From: Rhizobium mayense
Lineage (GTDB): Bacteria; Pseudomonadota; Alphaproteobacteria; Rhizobiales; Rhizobiaceae
NCBI RefSeq assembly: GCF_030272705.1
Contig: NZ_JARFYM010000004.1
Coordinates: 186,001-250,000 of the forward strand
Direction: 5' to 3'
DNA: 64,000 nt
The notes under the pieces were generated by a model. The model was given only the letters and a program-made list of their open reading frames with translations. It did not search any database and had not been told where the DNA came from. A program made the position numbers and the translations under genes. This document shows, piece after piece, positions 7,970-17,245 of the stretch. How positions within the stretch are numbered: position 1 is the first letter of the stretch; the number at the start of each line of letters is the position of its first letter.

Positions 7970-8953
7970 TTAGCCGTTCAACAGGGTGATTTTGATGCTC
8001 TTTGTCGGATCCTGGCCGAAGGCGAAAGCCTGAACCGCATCGGTCAGATCAAAATCATGTGTCTGGATTGGCGACAGATCGATGCCGGTTCTTTCCAGGA
8101 ACCGGATGGCTGCCGGCCAGACGCCTGGCGATCCGATGCAGCCGCGCACCGTCAGGTTCTTCATCTGGATCTGCCCGAGAACCGCCGGCACCTTACGGCC
8201 GATATTGATGCCGACCATCGACATGCGACCATCCTCGCGCGCATAGTCGAAGGCGGCAGCCAGCGATGCGTCGTGCCCGGATGCTTCGATGACAAGATCC
8301 GCGCCATTGCCGTCCGTGAGCTCGCGGATTTTTTCGGCCGCGCCGCCGCCCGTGGGATCGATCGCGACATCGGCCCCGAGCCTTTTCGCGACTTCGCGGC
8401 GCGAAGCCAGCGGGTCGACCACGATAACGCGAGCGCCCATGCCGATCGCCGCGGCCGCCGAGACCAACCCGATGGTGCCGCCGCCGGAGACCACGACGGT
8501 TTCGCTGGCATTCGTACCGCCCGAACGCAACACTGCGTAGAAGCCGCAGGTGAAGGGTTCGATCAGCGCCGCCTTCTTGTCGTCGACCGCATCGGGAAGT
8601 TTGTGCAGCCACTCGGGATTGACGGCGAAAAACTCGCGATCCGCCCCGCTCAGCGAGAAGCCGAAATGATGCAAGCGCTCGGGAGTGCGCACCACGCATT
8701 CGCCGACAACGCGATCACCTTTGTGGAATCCCGTCACGTTGCGTCCGACTTCGACGATCTCGCCGCTCCATTCATGGCCCGGCGTCACGGGATAGGAGAT
8801 CGGGATGATGTAACGCCCTGCCAGCAATTCATAGTCGGAGTGGCAGATACCGACCGCCCGTGTGCGGACCAGCACCTCGTTCGGGGAGATTTCCGGCATG
8901 GCCGTATCCACGATAACAGGCTTTTCCGGTGCATCGAAAACCAGGGCCTTCAT
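7970..8953 (-). CDS. Zinc-dependent MDR alcohol dehydrogenase
   Basis: A 327-residue medium-chain dehydrogenase. The catalytic zinc site is seen in GICHSDYELLAGRY (about residues 35-48) and GHEWSGEIVEVG (about 59-70); the Rossmann motif is SGGGTIGLVSAAAA at about 155-168, with VVVDP-like cofactor selection favouring NAD. The four-cysteine structural-zinc loop of classical ADHs is replaced by HHFGFSLSGADREF, as in sorbitol and cyclitol dehydrogenase-like relatives. GAGGAGG precedes the start. It lies in the long catabolic operon between the PRISE reductase and the Gfo/Idh/MocA enzyme and probably oxidises a hydroxyl of a polyol or cyclitol intermediate. Confidence 0.88.
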   Translation of the reverse strand: MKALVFDAPEKPVIVDTAMPEISPNEVLVRTRAVGICHSDYELLAGRYIIPISYPVTPGHEWSGEIVEVGRNVTGFHKGDRVVGECVVRTPERLHHFGFSLSGADREFFAVNPEWLHKLPDAVDDKKAALIEPFTCGFYAVLRSGGTNASETVVVSGGGTIGLVSAAAAIGMGARVIVVDPLASRREVAKRLGADVAIDPTGGGAAEKIRELTDGNGADLVIEASGHDASLAAAFDYAREDGRMSMVGINIGRKVPAVLGQIQMKNLTVRGCIGSPGVWPAAIRFLERTGIDLSPIQTHDFDLTDAVQAFAFGQDPTKSIKITLLNG

Positions 8954-8963
8954 GTCTTCCTCC

Positions 8964-9977
8964 TCAAACCTGTTCCAGGGCGCCCGTTCGGGCCGAACGC
9001 ACGATCGCCTCCAGCAAGGCGATGTTGTTGATCATGTCATCGCCGGTGATCGGGTAGTCCTGTTTACCGCGCACGGCTCGGGCAAAGGCTCGCAGGTTGT
9101 CGCGGACCGGTTCGGCGGGTGCGACTTCGCGCACTGTGATCGGCTTGTCCTTCCAGCCTTCCGTCACCACCCAGCCATCAGGCGCTTCGACATGCGCCTT
9201 GTCGCGGACTTCGATCCACCCTTGCGTGCCGTAGACGGCGTAACGGGAGATGAAGGGAGTAGCGAGCGTGGCGGCGACATAGGCTGACCCGCCGTTTCCG
9301 AAGCGGATGTGCGCACTCATCGTGTCGCCCTGCGGAATTTCGGAAGCGAGGTTTTCGCAAATCACCCTAACGTCCTTTGCCGGTCCCATCAGCTTGACGG
9401 CAAGATCTGTCAGATGAATTCCGGTCGCCGTCATGCCGCCGGCCGGTGCCTGGTCGGCCTTCAGCCGCCAGTTGGACCGATCGAGATTGAGAAACTTGTC
9501 GTGGCTGAAATTCGCCTCGATCTGCAGCAGGCGGCCAAGCCTTCCCTCCGCCGCCACTTTCAGTATCTCGGCGACCGGCGGCTCGAAACGGCGTTCGTGC
9601 CCCATTCCGAGGACTACGCCCGCCTTCCTGCAAAGCGCCACCGAAGCCTCTGCACCGGCGCGCGTCAGATCCAGCGGCTTTTCGCAGAAGACATGTTTGC
9701 CGGCCGCGACGACCTGAGCAATCTGCTGCCGATGCAGCGAATGCGGCGTGGCAAGCACGACAGCCTCGACGTTCGGATCAACGAGCGCCTCAGCGAGATC
9801 CGTGGAAAACTGCAGGCCGGCCTCCCTTGCGAAGGCTTCCGCTTCGAGGTTGGCATCTACGCCCCGAATGAAGTGCATTTCCACTCCGCCGGCATTGACG
9901 AGGCCCGCCATCTTCTTGCCCCACCAGCCGAGGCCGACCAAGGCAGCGATGACCGGCCTTTCCTCAATCACGGTCAT
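8964..9977 (-). CDS. Gfo/Idh/MocA family oxidoreductase
   Basis: A 337-residue NAD(P)-dependent oxidoreductase. The N-terminal Rossmann fold shows LVGLGWWGKKMAGLV at about residues 14-28. The family motif for the nicotinamide site is present as GKHVFCEKPLDLT (about 92-104, with the EKP lysine), followed by GMGHERRFEPP. The C-terminal alpha-beta domain contains the conserved TGIHLTDLAVKLMG. Relatives include inositol 2-dehydrogenase, glucose-fructose oxidoreductase and other sugar or cyclitol dehydrogenases. The start overlaps the upstream YciI stop (ATGA). With a sugar-type ABC importer in the same operon, a cyclitol or sugar-derived substrate is likely but not proved. Confidence 0.88.
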   Translation of the reverse strand: MTVIEERPVIAALVGLGWWGKKMAGLVNAGGVEMHFIRGVDANLEAEAFAREAGLQFSTDLAEALVDPNVEAVVLATPHSLHRQQIAQVVAAGKHVFCEKPLDLTRAGAEASVALCRKAGVVLGMGHERRFEPPVAEILKVAAEGRLGRLLQIEANFSHDKFLNLDRSNWRLKADQAPAGGMTATGIHLTDLAVKLMGPAKDVRVICENLASEIPQGDTMSAHIRFGNGGSAYVAATLATPFISRYAVYGTQGWIEVRDKAHVEAPDGWVVTEGWKDKPITVREVAPAEPVRDNLRAFARAVRGKQDYPITGDDMINNIALLEAIVRSARTGALEQV

Positions 9978-10258
9978 CGATTATCCACCCGCTTGCTGAA
10001 GGGATGGATATTGACGGTCTTCCAGACACCCGCCTTCGTGAAGGGATCGGCCCTGTTGAACGCGACGACTTCGTCCTTGCTATCGGCCTCGAGAAGGAAG
10101 AGGGAGCCGATCATCGTCTCATTATCATCCGCCAGAAGCGGTCCGGAGATGACGGTCTTGGTCGCGGCGCTGGAAAGATACGCCTTGTGGGCATCGTAAT
10201 TAGCCAGCCGCTTTTCGACGGCGCCTTCGTGATCGAGGCAGTGAACGATATAATGCAT
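9974..10258 (-). CDS. YciI-like protein, second copy in the operon
   Basis: A 94-residue YCII-superfamily protein starting MHYIVHCLDH. The conserved N-terminal His-containing helix (RLANYDAHKAYL at about residues 18-29), SGPLL, the GSLFLLEADSKDEVVAFNRADPF block and a VWKTVNIHPF end fit the family. The start at 10258 has GGAAAGGAAATTCA before it; a longer in-frame reading lacks one. It is only distantly similar to the YciI protein at 4581-4886, so these are two different members rather than a recent duplication. It overlaps the next gene by 4 bp. Its role is probably isomerisation or lactone/enol handling of a ring intermediate; this is inference. Confidence 0.82.
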   Translation of the reverse strand: MHYIVHCLDHEGAVEKRLANYDAHKAYLSSAATKTVISGPLLADDNETMIGSLFLLEADSKDEVVAFNRADPFTKAGVWKTVNIHPFSKRVDNR

Positions 10259-10277
10259 TGAATTTCCTTTCCAAAAA

Positions 10278-11045
10278 TCAGGCGATTGAATAGCCGCCAT
10301 CGACCATCAGCAGATGTCCGGTGACGCCGCTTGCCGCATCGGACAGAAGGAACGCTGCGGCTGAGGCGATTTCCTCCGGTTTGATCAGGCGGCCGACGGG
10401 AGTGTCGTCCAACCATTGTTTCATGACCGCGGGCTGGGTTCGGCCGACCTCGGCCAGCATGACGGTATCTGTGTAGCCAGGGCCGACGGCATTGACGCGA
10501 ACGCCCGATTTTGCCCATTCGGCGGCAAGGACCCGGCACATATGGGCAACGCCGGCTTTGGAGACGTCGTAGCCGACGTGCAGCTCTGGCCGTACCGCCT
10601 TCACGCCGGCAATGGAGGCCGTCATCACAATCGCGCCCTTTCCCGCCTCCAGCATCGATCGGCCGAAGGCCTGGACGGTCCAGAACACGCCGTCGAGATT
10701 CACCGACATGACCGTGCGCCAATCCGCCTCGCTATGGTCCAGGGCGGGCCGTTCATAGGACATGCCGGCATTGGCGAATATCCCGTCCAAAGCCCCGAAG
10801 CTACGTTGCACGGCGGCAGCCGCCTCTTGGACGGAGTTCCTGTCGGCGACATTGAAGACGACACTCTCGGCCTTGCCTCCGCTGCTGCGGATATCGTCGC
10901 GAATCCTTTCGACCGAGGCGTCACGGTCGGCCGCAATGACCGTCGCGCCGAGCGAGGCCAGATAGCGGCAGGCGGCGCTGCCGATGCCGCCGGCGGCGCC
11001 CGTGACCAGTATCTTGCGTCCACTGATGTCCATCGGGTTCCGCAT
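10278..11045 (-). CDS. Short-chain dehydrogenase/reductase
   Basis: A 255-residue classical SDR. The motif TGAAGGIGSAACRYLAS sits at about residues 15-31, the acidic AADRD after the second strand suggests NAD preference, NAGMSYERP lies near 91, and the catalytic triad is Ser in MTASIAGVK, then HVGYDVSKAGVAH (Tyr/Lys). The C-terminal TGHLLMVDGGYSIA is standard. The ATG at 11045 is 2 nt from the upstream stop and has GAAGG before it; an internal Met four codons later is the alternative. It sits between an MDR dehydrogenase and YciI in the same operon. The substrate is unknown. Confidence 0.88.
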   Translation of the reverse strand: MRNPMDISGRKILVTGAAGGIGSAACRYLASLGATVIAADRDASVERIRDDIRSSGGKAESVVFNVADRNSVQEAAAAVQRSFGALDGIFANAGMSYERPALDHSEADWRTVMSVNLDGVFWTVQAFGRSMLEAGKGAIVMTASIAGVKAVRPELHVGYDVSKAGVAHMCRVLAAEWAKSGVRVNAVGPGYTDTVMLAEVGRTQPAVMKQWLDDTPVGRLIKPEEIASAAAFLLSDAASGVTGHLLMVDGGYSIA

Positions 11046-11047
11046 GA

Positions 11048-12121
11048 TCAGGCCTTCATGTTCACGAGGATCTTCATGTGCGACGCCTTGGGATCGAGCA
11101 GTGCTTCAAAGCCCTTTTCCACCACATCTTCCGGTGCGATTTCGGCCGTTACGATCTTTTCGACCGGGAAAATGCCCGCTCCGATCATCGCGGCGATGCG
11201 TGGCCAGATCTGCACCGGATAGCACCAGGTTGCTTCCACGGTGATATCCTTAAGTGCCCATAGCATGGCGTCGATCGCCGCAGGCTTCACATGCAGGCCC
11301 ACCTGAACGACGGTGCCTTGCCGGCGGACGGCCTTGGCGCAGAGATTGAGCGAGGCCTCGGCGCCAACGCACTCCAGCGCGACGTCGACACCGACGCCCT
11401 CCTCTGTCTGGTCGCGGAAGAGCTTTTCCGTATCCGTTTCGCGAGGATCGAAAACGATCGCTTCGGGAACGAGCTTTTGCGCCAGCGCGCGTCGGTTGGG
11501 ATTGAGCTCGGACACGAAGATCTTCGCGGCGCCGGCAGCCTTGGCTGCCAGCAGGACCAGCGCGCCGATCGGACCGACACCCGAGACCAGAACGGTGCTG
11601 CCGCTGGTCACGCCACCGCGGTCGACGCCATAGAGGGCCACCGCTGCGGGCTCGATCATCGCGGCCTGAATATCGGAAACGGAATCGGGTACGGGGAAGA
11701 CGTTGTAGCCGTTGACGACGGCGCGCTCGCCCATGCCGCCCCAATCCCACGACAGACCCACGCAGGCCATTTTTTCGCTGAGATGGAAGAGACCGCGGCG
11801 GCCGTAATAATCGTCCCGCGGCGAAATCAGCGGCTGGATGGAAACGCGCGAACCCGGCTGGACATGCGTGACGTTCTTGCCGACTTCGAGCACGCGCGCC
11901 GAAAACTCGTGGCCGAGGATCTGCGGCAAGGTCGCGCCGGAATATACATGCGGCGTGGCCGGAGTGACGATCGGGCCTGCAATATATTCGTGCAGGTCCG
12001 TTCCGCAGATGCCGCAGACCAGGGGCTCGATCAGAACCATGTCCTCCCCGAGCGGCCCGCTCGGCGCGGGTACGTCCTCAACGCGGATGTCTTTCTTCGA
12101 GTAGTATCGTACAGCCTTCAT
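11048..12121 (-). CDS. Zinc-dependent MDR dehydrogenase (butanediol/sorbitol dehydrogenase-like)
   Basis: A 357-residue MDR enzyme. Catalytic zinc ligands are visible in GICGTDLHEYIAGP (about residues 37-50) and GHEFSARVLEVG (about 70-81), with the paired Glu in IEPAAVALYGVDRGG. The Rossmann motif is SGVGPIGALVLLAAKAAGA and EL follows the second strand, as in NAD-dependent sorbitol/threonine/butanediol dehydrogenases. The structural zinc loop is again missing its Cys set. ATG at 12121 has AAGG at good spacing; an ATG two codons earlier is too close. It is placed between two SDRs, consistent with stepwise oxidation of a polyhydroxylated substrate. Confidence 0.87.
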   Translation of the reverse strand: MKAVRYYSKKDIRVEDVPAPSGPLGEDMVLIEPLVCGICGTDLHEYIAGPIVTPATPHVYSGATLPQILGHEFSARVLEVGKNVTHVQPGSRVSIQPLISPRDDYYGRRGLFHLSEKMACVGLSWDWGGMGERAVVNGYNVFPVPDSVSDIQAAMIEPAAVALYGVDRGGVTSGSTVLVSGVGPIGALVLLAAKAAGAAKIFVSELNPNRRALAQKLVPEAIVFDPRETDTEKLFRDQTEEGVGVDVALECVGAEASLNLCAKAVRRQGTVVQVGLHVKPAAIDAMLWALKDITVEATWCYPVQIWPRIAAMIGAGIFPVEKIVTAEIAPEDVVEKGFEALLDPKASHMKILVNMKA

Positions 12122-12138
12122 TGTCATGCCTTTCTCAG

Positions 12139-12906
12139 TTATTGCGCTGTGTAGCCGCCATCGCAGACCAAGCTGCTGCCCGTTACGAAACGGGCTTCAT
12201 CGGAGGCCAGGAAGAGGACGCAATTGGCGACATCGATTGGCTCGCCAAGCGTCAGCGGATGCTTCGACTTCATCATTTCGAGATAGTGATCGAGGCCGCC
12301 GGGATAGGTTTCGCCAGCCTTCATGAACAAGGGCGTCTTCGTCGAGCCGGGATGAACGGCATTCACGCGAATTCCATGCGGCGCATAGCAGACGGCATCG
12401 GTCTTCGTCATCGCAAGGACCGCGCCCTTGGTCGCGTGGTAGGGAGGAAGGTCGTCATTGCCGATCAAGCCATAGATCGACGAGAAATTGACGATCGAGC
12501 CGGCCCTCGCCGTCATCATCGTTTTGACCGCGTGCTTGGTGCAGAGAAAAACACCGCGCACGTTGATGGCGAAGATGCGATCCCACTCGTCGACCGCCAC
12601 CTCATGGGCGAGCTTATTGACGCCGGTGACGGCGGCATTGTTGACGAGGATGTCGAGCTTGCCCCACGCACGCACGACCTCCGCCACCGCCGGCGCGACC
12701 TCATCCTCGTTGGAGACGTCGACACGACGGAATACGGCCTCGCCGCCCTTTTCCTCTATTGCCCGTGCGACCCGTGCGCCCTGCTCGGCGCTGACGTCGA
12801 AGATCGCGACCTTTGCGCCCTCCTCTGCGAAACGATAGCAGGTTGCCTCGCCGATGCCGGTGCTCCCGCCGGTGATAACAGCGACTTTGTTGGCCAAGCG
12901 TACCAT
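12139..12906 (-). CDS. Short-chain dehydrogenase/reductase
   Basis: A 255-residue SDR with GGSTGIGEATCYRFAEEGA at about residues 13-31, IFDVS after the second strand (NAD preference), NNAAVTG near 91, Ser in VNFSSIYGL and the catalytic YHATKGAVLAM. The C-terminus TGSSLVCDGGYTAQ is typical. GGAG precedes the ATG at 12906. It lies 24 bp after the preceding SDR stop in the catabolic operon. Three SDRs in a row with different sequences argue for successive oxidations or reductions of related intermediates. I see no feature that identifies the substrate. Confidence 0.88.
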   Translation of the reverse strand: MVRLANKVAVITGGSTGIGEATCYRFAEEGAKVAIFDVSAEQGARVARAIEEKGGEAVFRRVDVSNEDEVAPAVAEVVRAWGKLDILVNNAAVTGVNKLAHEVAVDEWDRIFAINVRGVFLCTKHAVKTMMTARAGSIVNFSSIYGLIGNDDLPPYHATKGAVLAMTKTDAVCYAPHGIRVNAVHPGSTKTPLFMKAGETYPGGLDHYLEMMKSKHPLTLGEPIDVANCVLFLASDEARFVTGSSLVCDGGYTAQ

Positions 12907-12930
12907 TGGTTCTCCTCCCTCATGCCTCTC

Positions 12931-13719
12931 TTAAATCAAGACCATGCCGCCATCGACCATAACGGTTTGGCCCGTGATGTAGTCCGAGGCGTCGGACGCC
13001 AGGAATGTCGTCACGCCGGCGATGTCCTTCGGAACGGATACGCGGCCGAGTAGAATCGACTGCGAGAACTCGTTGATCGCCTGCTCCGGCTTCGAGGTCA
13101 GCCCATGCTCCATGAATTCGCGGTCCAGTTGCTGCCACAGCTCGGTCGCCACGACGCCGGGGCCAAAGGAATTGACGGTGATCTTGTGCTCCGCAAGCGC
13201 ACGGGCGGCAGCCTGCGTGATGGCCACAACGGCGAATTTCGAGGCACAATAATGCGCGAACAAGGGATAGCCCTGCTTGCCGGCGATCGAAGCCGTGTTG
13301 ATGATCTTGCCGCCGTTGCCCTGCTTGATCATCTGCTTGGCCGCTTCCTGGGTGCCGATCAGGACGCCGAGGCCATTGATCTTCATGATCCGATCGAAGT
13401 CGGCTTCGGTCACTTCCAAAAACGGGCACGTCTGGCTGATACCCGCATTGTTGAACATGACATCCAGCCGGCCGAAACGGGACACGGTTTCACCGATGAG
13501 GGCCTGAACACTCTCGCGGTCGGAGACATCGACCGAGAGCGCGACAGCGTTTCCGCTGTCCGAGACAATTTTCGCGGCGGTCTGCTGCGCCGCCTCGGCA
13601 TTCAGATCGGCGATGACGACCTTGGCGCCCTTTGCGGCCAGGTCGGCGGCGATACCTGCGCCGATGCCGCGGCCGGAACCGGTGACGATGACGACCTTGT
13701 TGTTGACTGATCCGCTCAT
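12931..13719 (-). CDS. SDR similar to acetoin/2,3-butanediol dehydrogenases
   Basis: A 262-residue SDR. TGSGRGIGAGIAADLAAKGA lies at about residues 12-31, IADLNAEAA follows, NNAG is near 92, and the stretch GKIINTASIAGKQGYPLFAHYCASKFAVVAITQAAARALA resembles the acetoin reductase (BudC-like) branch, with catalytic Ser, Tyr and Lys intact. The downstream GPGVVATELWQQLD also fits that branch. The start at 13719 follows GGGAGGTCC; the upstream in-frame extension is low-complexity and has no ribosome site. It lies directly downstream of the ABC permease genes. A vicinal diol or hydroxyketone is the likely substrate class. Confidence 0.88.
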   Translation of the reverse strand: MSGSVNNKVVIVTGSGRGIGAGIAADLAAKGAKVVIADLNAEAAQQTAAKIVSDSGNAVALSVDVSDRESVQALIGETVSRFGRLDVMFNNAGISQTCPFLEVTEADFDRIMKINGLGVLIGTQEAAKQMIKQGNGGKIINTASIAGKQGYPLFAHYCASKFAVVAITQAAARALAEHKITVNSFGPGVVATELWQQLDREFMEHGLTSKPEQAINEFSQSILLGRVSVPKDIAGVTTFLASDASDYITGQTVMVDGGMVLI

Positions 13720-13741
13720 TGGACCTCCCTTTCCCATTTTA

Positions 13742-14719
13742 CTATCGAACGGTGCGAACGTAGAGGCTCGCTGCCACGATGATGACGACGCCCTTGACGA
13801 TGATTTGCAGCTGGACGGGCATGCCGACCATGACCACCGCGTTTGAAAGGACAACCAGGATCGCTGCACCAGCGAGCGCCCCGGGGATCGTACCCCTTCC
13901 TCCCGAAAGGGCGACACCGCCCATGACCGCTGCGACGATCGAGTCGAGCTCAAAACCGCGTCCGACAAAGTTGTCGACGACCCCGACGAACCCGGAGAGG
14001 ACGAGCCCCGCCACTGCTGCTAGGACGCCGCAAATCATGTAGCAAATGATCGTCACACGATCGGCCGCGATGCCGACCAGGCGCGCCGTGATCGGGTTCC
14101 CGCCGGTGATATAGACGCGACGGCCGAAAGCGGCGCGATGAAGCAGGACCGCAAAGATGATCGCCAGCACGACCATGACCATGAGGTTGTAAGGCACGCC
14201 GGAAAGCGTTGCGGAACCAATCAGTCGATAAATCGGCGGAACATTGCCGGAAGGCGCTCCTTGCGTCGCCGCGAAGCGAAAGCCCTGAAGGACGATCATG
14301 GTTGCGAGCGTTGCCAGGAACGGGGAGACGTTGCGTTTCGTCACCAACAGGCCGTTGGCAAGGCCGGTTGCCGCGCCCATTCCGATGCAGGCGAGCAAGA
14401 TCAGCGCTGCGTCGCTGTTCTGGCCGTTGAAGCTGGTCGCAATGACCGCAGCCGTCGCCATGACGGACGCCACGGAAAGATCGAGCCCCCTCACGAGAAT
14501 GACGAAGGTCTGGCCGATCACGACGATCGCCAGCGGCGCGAGCTGCATCAGCATGTTCGAGACATTGGCCGGGCTGAGGAAGGTCGGGCTTACGGCCGTG
14601 GTCACCAGGATGGCGACAAGGAGAAACAGATAGATTCCGTATTTCTTACCGATATCTCCTGCTCGCATCCCCGCGGAACTTGACGCGCTGACCGCCGCGT
14701 TGGCTTTCGCAATTGCCAT
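13742..14719 (-). CDS. Sugar-type ABC transporter permease (RbsC family)
   Basis: Integral membrane permease of 325 residues in the ribose/xylose/inositol (CUT2) class. It shows about eight to ten hydrophobic segments and the family signatures VILVRGLDLSVASVMA (about residues 72-87), VSPFLATLATMIVLQG (about 130-145) and the C-terminal GGVALSGGRGTIPGALAGA. The start overlaps the stop of the preceding permease (ATGA), so the two permeases are translationally coupled and probably form a heterodimer. No N-terminal signal is expected. The substrate cannot be read from the permease. Confidence 0.92.
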   Translation of the reverse strand: MAIAKANAAVSASSSAGMRAGDIGKKYGIYLFLLVAILVTTAVSPTFLSPANVSNMLMQLAPLAIVVIGQTFVILVRGLDLSVASVMATAAVIATSFNGQNSDAALILLACIGMGAATGLANGLLVTKRNVSPFLATLATMIVLQGFRFAATQGAPSGNVPPIYRLIGSATLSGVPYNLMVMVVLAIIFAVLLHRAAFGRRVYITGGNPITARLVGIAADRVTIICYMICGVLAAVAGLVLSGFVGVVDNFVGRGFELDSIVAAVMGGVALSGGRGTIPGALAGAAILVVLSNAVVMVGMPVQLQIIVKGVVIIVAASLYVRTVR

Positions 14720-15684
14720 CAGGCTATCCTCCTCTTTTCCACGTAGACGGAGACGGCGGCGATGATGACCAATCCTTGCGCGACGAGCTGGATGTGCGTC
14801 GAGACGCCGAGGAAGTTCAACAGGTTATTAAGAACCGACACGAGATAGACACCGAGCAGCGTGCCAAGTACGCCACCGCGGCCGCCCGCCAGTACGGTGC
14901 CGCCGATAACAACTGGCGTGATGGACGCAAGCGTATAGTTGGCGCCGGTATAGGGCTGGCCGACACCGAACCGGCTGACCAGGTAGACGCCAGTCAGGGC
15001 GGCAAACAGTCCCGATAGAGTGTAGACGAGCAAGATAATCCGTGTCTTGGGCAGACCCATCAAGGTTGCCGCCTGAGGGTCGTCGCCGACGGCATAAATG
15101 TGGCGTCCGGTCCGTGTTCTCGCGAGCAGAAACGCCGCCAGGATGAAGAGAAGCACAGTGACGGTGGCGCCGATGGAAAGGCCGCCGGCCAAGCGGCCGT
15201 AGGCGAAGTAATCGAAGCCTTTCGGAACCTTCCCGATAGGTCCGAGCGCGTAGAGCAAGGCGACACCCTGGATGACCGCCCCGGTGCCGAGCGTGACGAT
15301 CAACGGATGCACGCCCGTCAGGATGATGACACCGCCATTCGCGGCGCCGATGACGATACCGAGAAGGAGAACGCCTGCGATCACCGGCACGACCGTGGCC
15401 TGGTCGCCATTGATCTGTCCCGACGTGAGCATCGAAGTGAGGCTAATGATCGAACCGACCGAAAGATCGATGCCACCAGTCAGAACCGCAAGCGTCTGGC
15501 CGAGGCTGACAAGTGCCAGGCCGGTCGATTGCTCGTAGATGTTGAGAATGTTTCTTGACGTACCGAACCGGTCCGAGACCAGGACGCCCGTCGCGAGGAG
15601 GACGACCAACAGGGCGATCACGACGATGATGCCGGCGCGCGAACTGCTGAAAATCGATCCGAGTTTGATGGTAGTGCCGTTCAT
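14719..15684 (-). CDS. Sugar-type ABC transporter permease (RbsC family)
   Basis: Second permease of the same CUT2-class importer, 321 residues from the ATG at 15684, which has GAGGCGGAAG before it; a GTG four codons earlier overlaps the ATPase stop and is the alternative start. Motifs include LAVLTGGIDLSVGSIISLTSM, GVHPLIVTLGTGAVIQG and the C-terminal IGGTVLAGGRGGVLGTLLGVYLV. It is distinct in sequence from its neighbour. Its 3' end overlaps the next permease by 3 bp. Confidence 0.92.
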   Translation of the reverse strand: MNGTTIKLGSIFSSSRAGIIVVIALLVVLLATGVLVSDRFGTSRNILNIYEQSTGLALVSLGQTLAVLTGGIDLSVGSIISLTSMLTSGQINGDQATVVPVIAGVLLLGIVIGAANGGVIILTGVHPLIVTLGTGAVIQGVALLYALGPIGKVPKGFDYFAYGRLAGGLSIGATVTVLLFILAAFLLARTRTGRHIYAVGDDPQAATLMGLPKTRIILLVYTLSGLFAALTGVYLVSRFGVGQPYTGANYTLASITPVVIGGTVLAGGRGGVLGTLLGVYLVSVLNNLLNFLGVSTHIQLVAQGLVIIAAVSVYVEKRRIA

Positions 15685-15692
15685 CTTCCGCC

Positions 15693-17183
15693 TCACGCCG
15701 CCAGTTGATGGGTTGCAAGGGCGATCACGCTTTCTTCGGTGATCGCGTCCGCTTCGAGTGAACCGGTGATTTCGCCTTCCCGCATCACGAAGACATGATC
15801 CGACAGGCCGACGATTTCCGGCAATTCCGACGAGATCATCAGGATCGCGATGTCACGATCAGCGAGCTCCTGGATGATGCGGTAGATCTCCGTCTTGGCG
15901 CCGACGTCGACGCCGCGCGTCGGCTCGTCGAGAATGAGAACGCGCGTACTCGTGCGCGCCCAGCGCGCCAGGATGACCTTCTGCTGGTTGCCGCCCGACA
16001 TCAGGGAGACAGCGGTTGATGGTCCGCGACAGGCTATGCGGTAGTTGTTGATCTCGCTTTTGGCGATTTCGTCTTCCTGCCTGCGGTCGACCAGCCCATA
16101 CCGTGTCACGCTCGCTAACGTCGAAGCCGTGATATTCGCAGCGATATCAAGCTGCATGGCCAGCCCCTGACCCTTGCGGTCTTCCGTGACGAGGCCGATG
16201 CCCTCGGCAATTGCGTGCGCCGGCGTAATCCTGGAAATATCCTTGCCGTCCAGGATGACCTCACCGGACGACGTCTCCAGTGCGCCGAATATGGCGAATG
16301 CGAGTTCGGAACGACCAGCGCCGACCATGCCCGCGAGCCCGGTGATTTCACCAGCACGCAAGGTGATCGATGCATTGCGCACCCGACCGGGAACCGAGAC
16401 GTTCTTCACGTCGAGGACCACCGGGCGATCGGCCAGCAATTGACGGCGGGGCGGAAAGAGCTCCACAAGCGAACGGCCGACCATCAGGGAAATCAGCTCG
16501 TCGCGATTGACGTCGGCGATATCGCGCGTCGCGACATATCGGCCGTCCTTCAACACGGTGACGCGATTGCAAAGCGCGAAGATCTCCTCCAGCCGATGCG
16601 AGATATAGATGATCGCGACACCGGCGTCGCGCAGCGACCGAAGACGGGCAAAGAGCACCTCGACTTCGTGTCCTGAAATGACGGCGGTAGGTTCGTCGAG
16701 GATCAGCAGCTTGACCTCGTGGACAAGCGCCTTGGCGATTTCGACCATCTGCTGGTCGGCAACGGACAGGTCTTTTACCAGCGCCTTCGGATCCAGATCC
16801 AGGCCGAAACGGGCAAGCAGTTCCCGAGCGTCGGCAGCCGCCTTGCGGTGATCAATCAGACCTAGGCGGTTGCGGCGTTCATGACCGATGAAGATGTTCT
16901 CGGCGACGCTCAGATGCGGGAAGAGGACGAATTCCTGATATATGACATGGATGCCGGCCTGCTTGGCCTCTCCGGGCTTGGCCCATTTGACCGCCTTGCC
17001 GTCAAAGGTGATGGTGCCTGTGTCGGGCTGGTGAACCCCGGCGATGACGCGCGTCAGCGTTGATTTGCCGGCGCCGTTTTCGCCCACGAGCGCATGAATC
17101 TCGCCGGCGTGAACATCGAGCCCCATGTCCGTGAGCGCATTGACGCCCGGAAAGGATTTGCAGATTCCCGTCAGTGACAACAT
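15693..17183 (-). CDS. Sugar-type ABC transporter ATPase, duplicated domains (RbsA family)
   Basis: A 496-residue ATPase with two ABC domains in tandem. Domain 1 has Walker A GENGAGKST near residue 38, the divergent signature LSVADQQMVEIAKAL and Walker B LLILDEPTAVI. Domain 2 has the usual degenerate Walker A region GMVGAGRSELAFAIFGA, signature LMSGGNQQKVILARW and Walker B VLILDEPTRGVDVG. This layout is that of the ribose/xylose/inositol importers. The ATG at 17183 follows GAGGACGGG; an in-frame TTG slightly upstream is less likely. It lies 62 bp downstream of the binding-protein gene. Confidence 0.93.
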   Translation of the reverse strand: MLSLTGICKSFPGVNALTDMGLDVHAGEIHALVGENGAGKSTLTRVIAGVHQPDTGTITFDGKAVKWAKPGEAKQAGIHVIYQEFVLFPHLSVAENIFIGHERRNRLGLIDHRKAAADARELLARFGLDLDPKALVKDLSVADQQMVEIAKALVHEVKLLILDEPTAVISGHEVEVLFARLRSLRDAGVAIIYISHRLEEIFALCNRVTVLKDGRYVATRDIADVNRDELISLMVGRSLVELFPPRRQLLADRPVVLDVKNVSVPGRVRNASITLRAGEITGLAGMVGAGRSELAFAIFGALETSSGEVILDGKDISRITPAHAIAEGIGLVTEDRKGQGLAMQLDIAANITASTLASVTRYGLVDRRQEDEIAKSEINNYRIACRGPSTAVSLMSGGNQQKVILARWARTSTRVLILDEPTRGVDVGAKTEIYRIIQELADRDIAILMISSELPEIVGLSDHVFVMREGEITGSLEADAITEESVIALATHQLAA

Positions 17184-17245
17184 ATCCCGTCCTCGCAACT
17201 GTGAAGTCGGCGGGGCACCATTGCCCCGCCGTGTCCTGGGAGGAC

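Noticed and set aside
7631..9031. Long plus-strand open frame (~466 codons)
   Set aside because: Antisense to the zinc alcohol dehydrogenase and PRISE genes; no recognisable domain.
13720..13968. N-terminal extension of the SDR at 12931-13719
   Set aside because: The extension is Ser/Arg-rich, overlaps the permease gene in another frame and lacks a ribosome site; GGGAGG supports the start at 13719.
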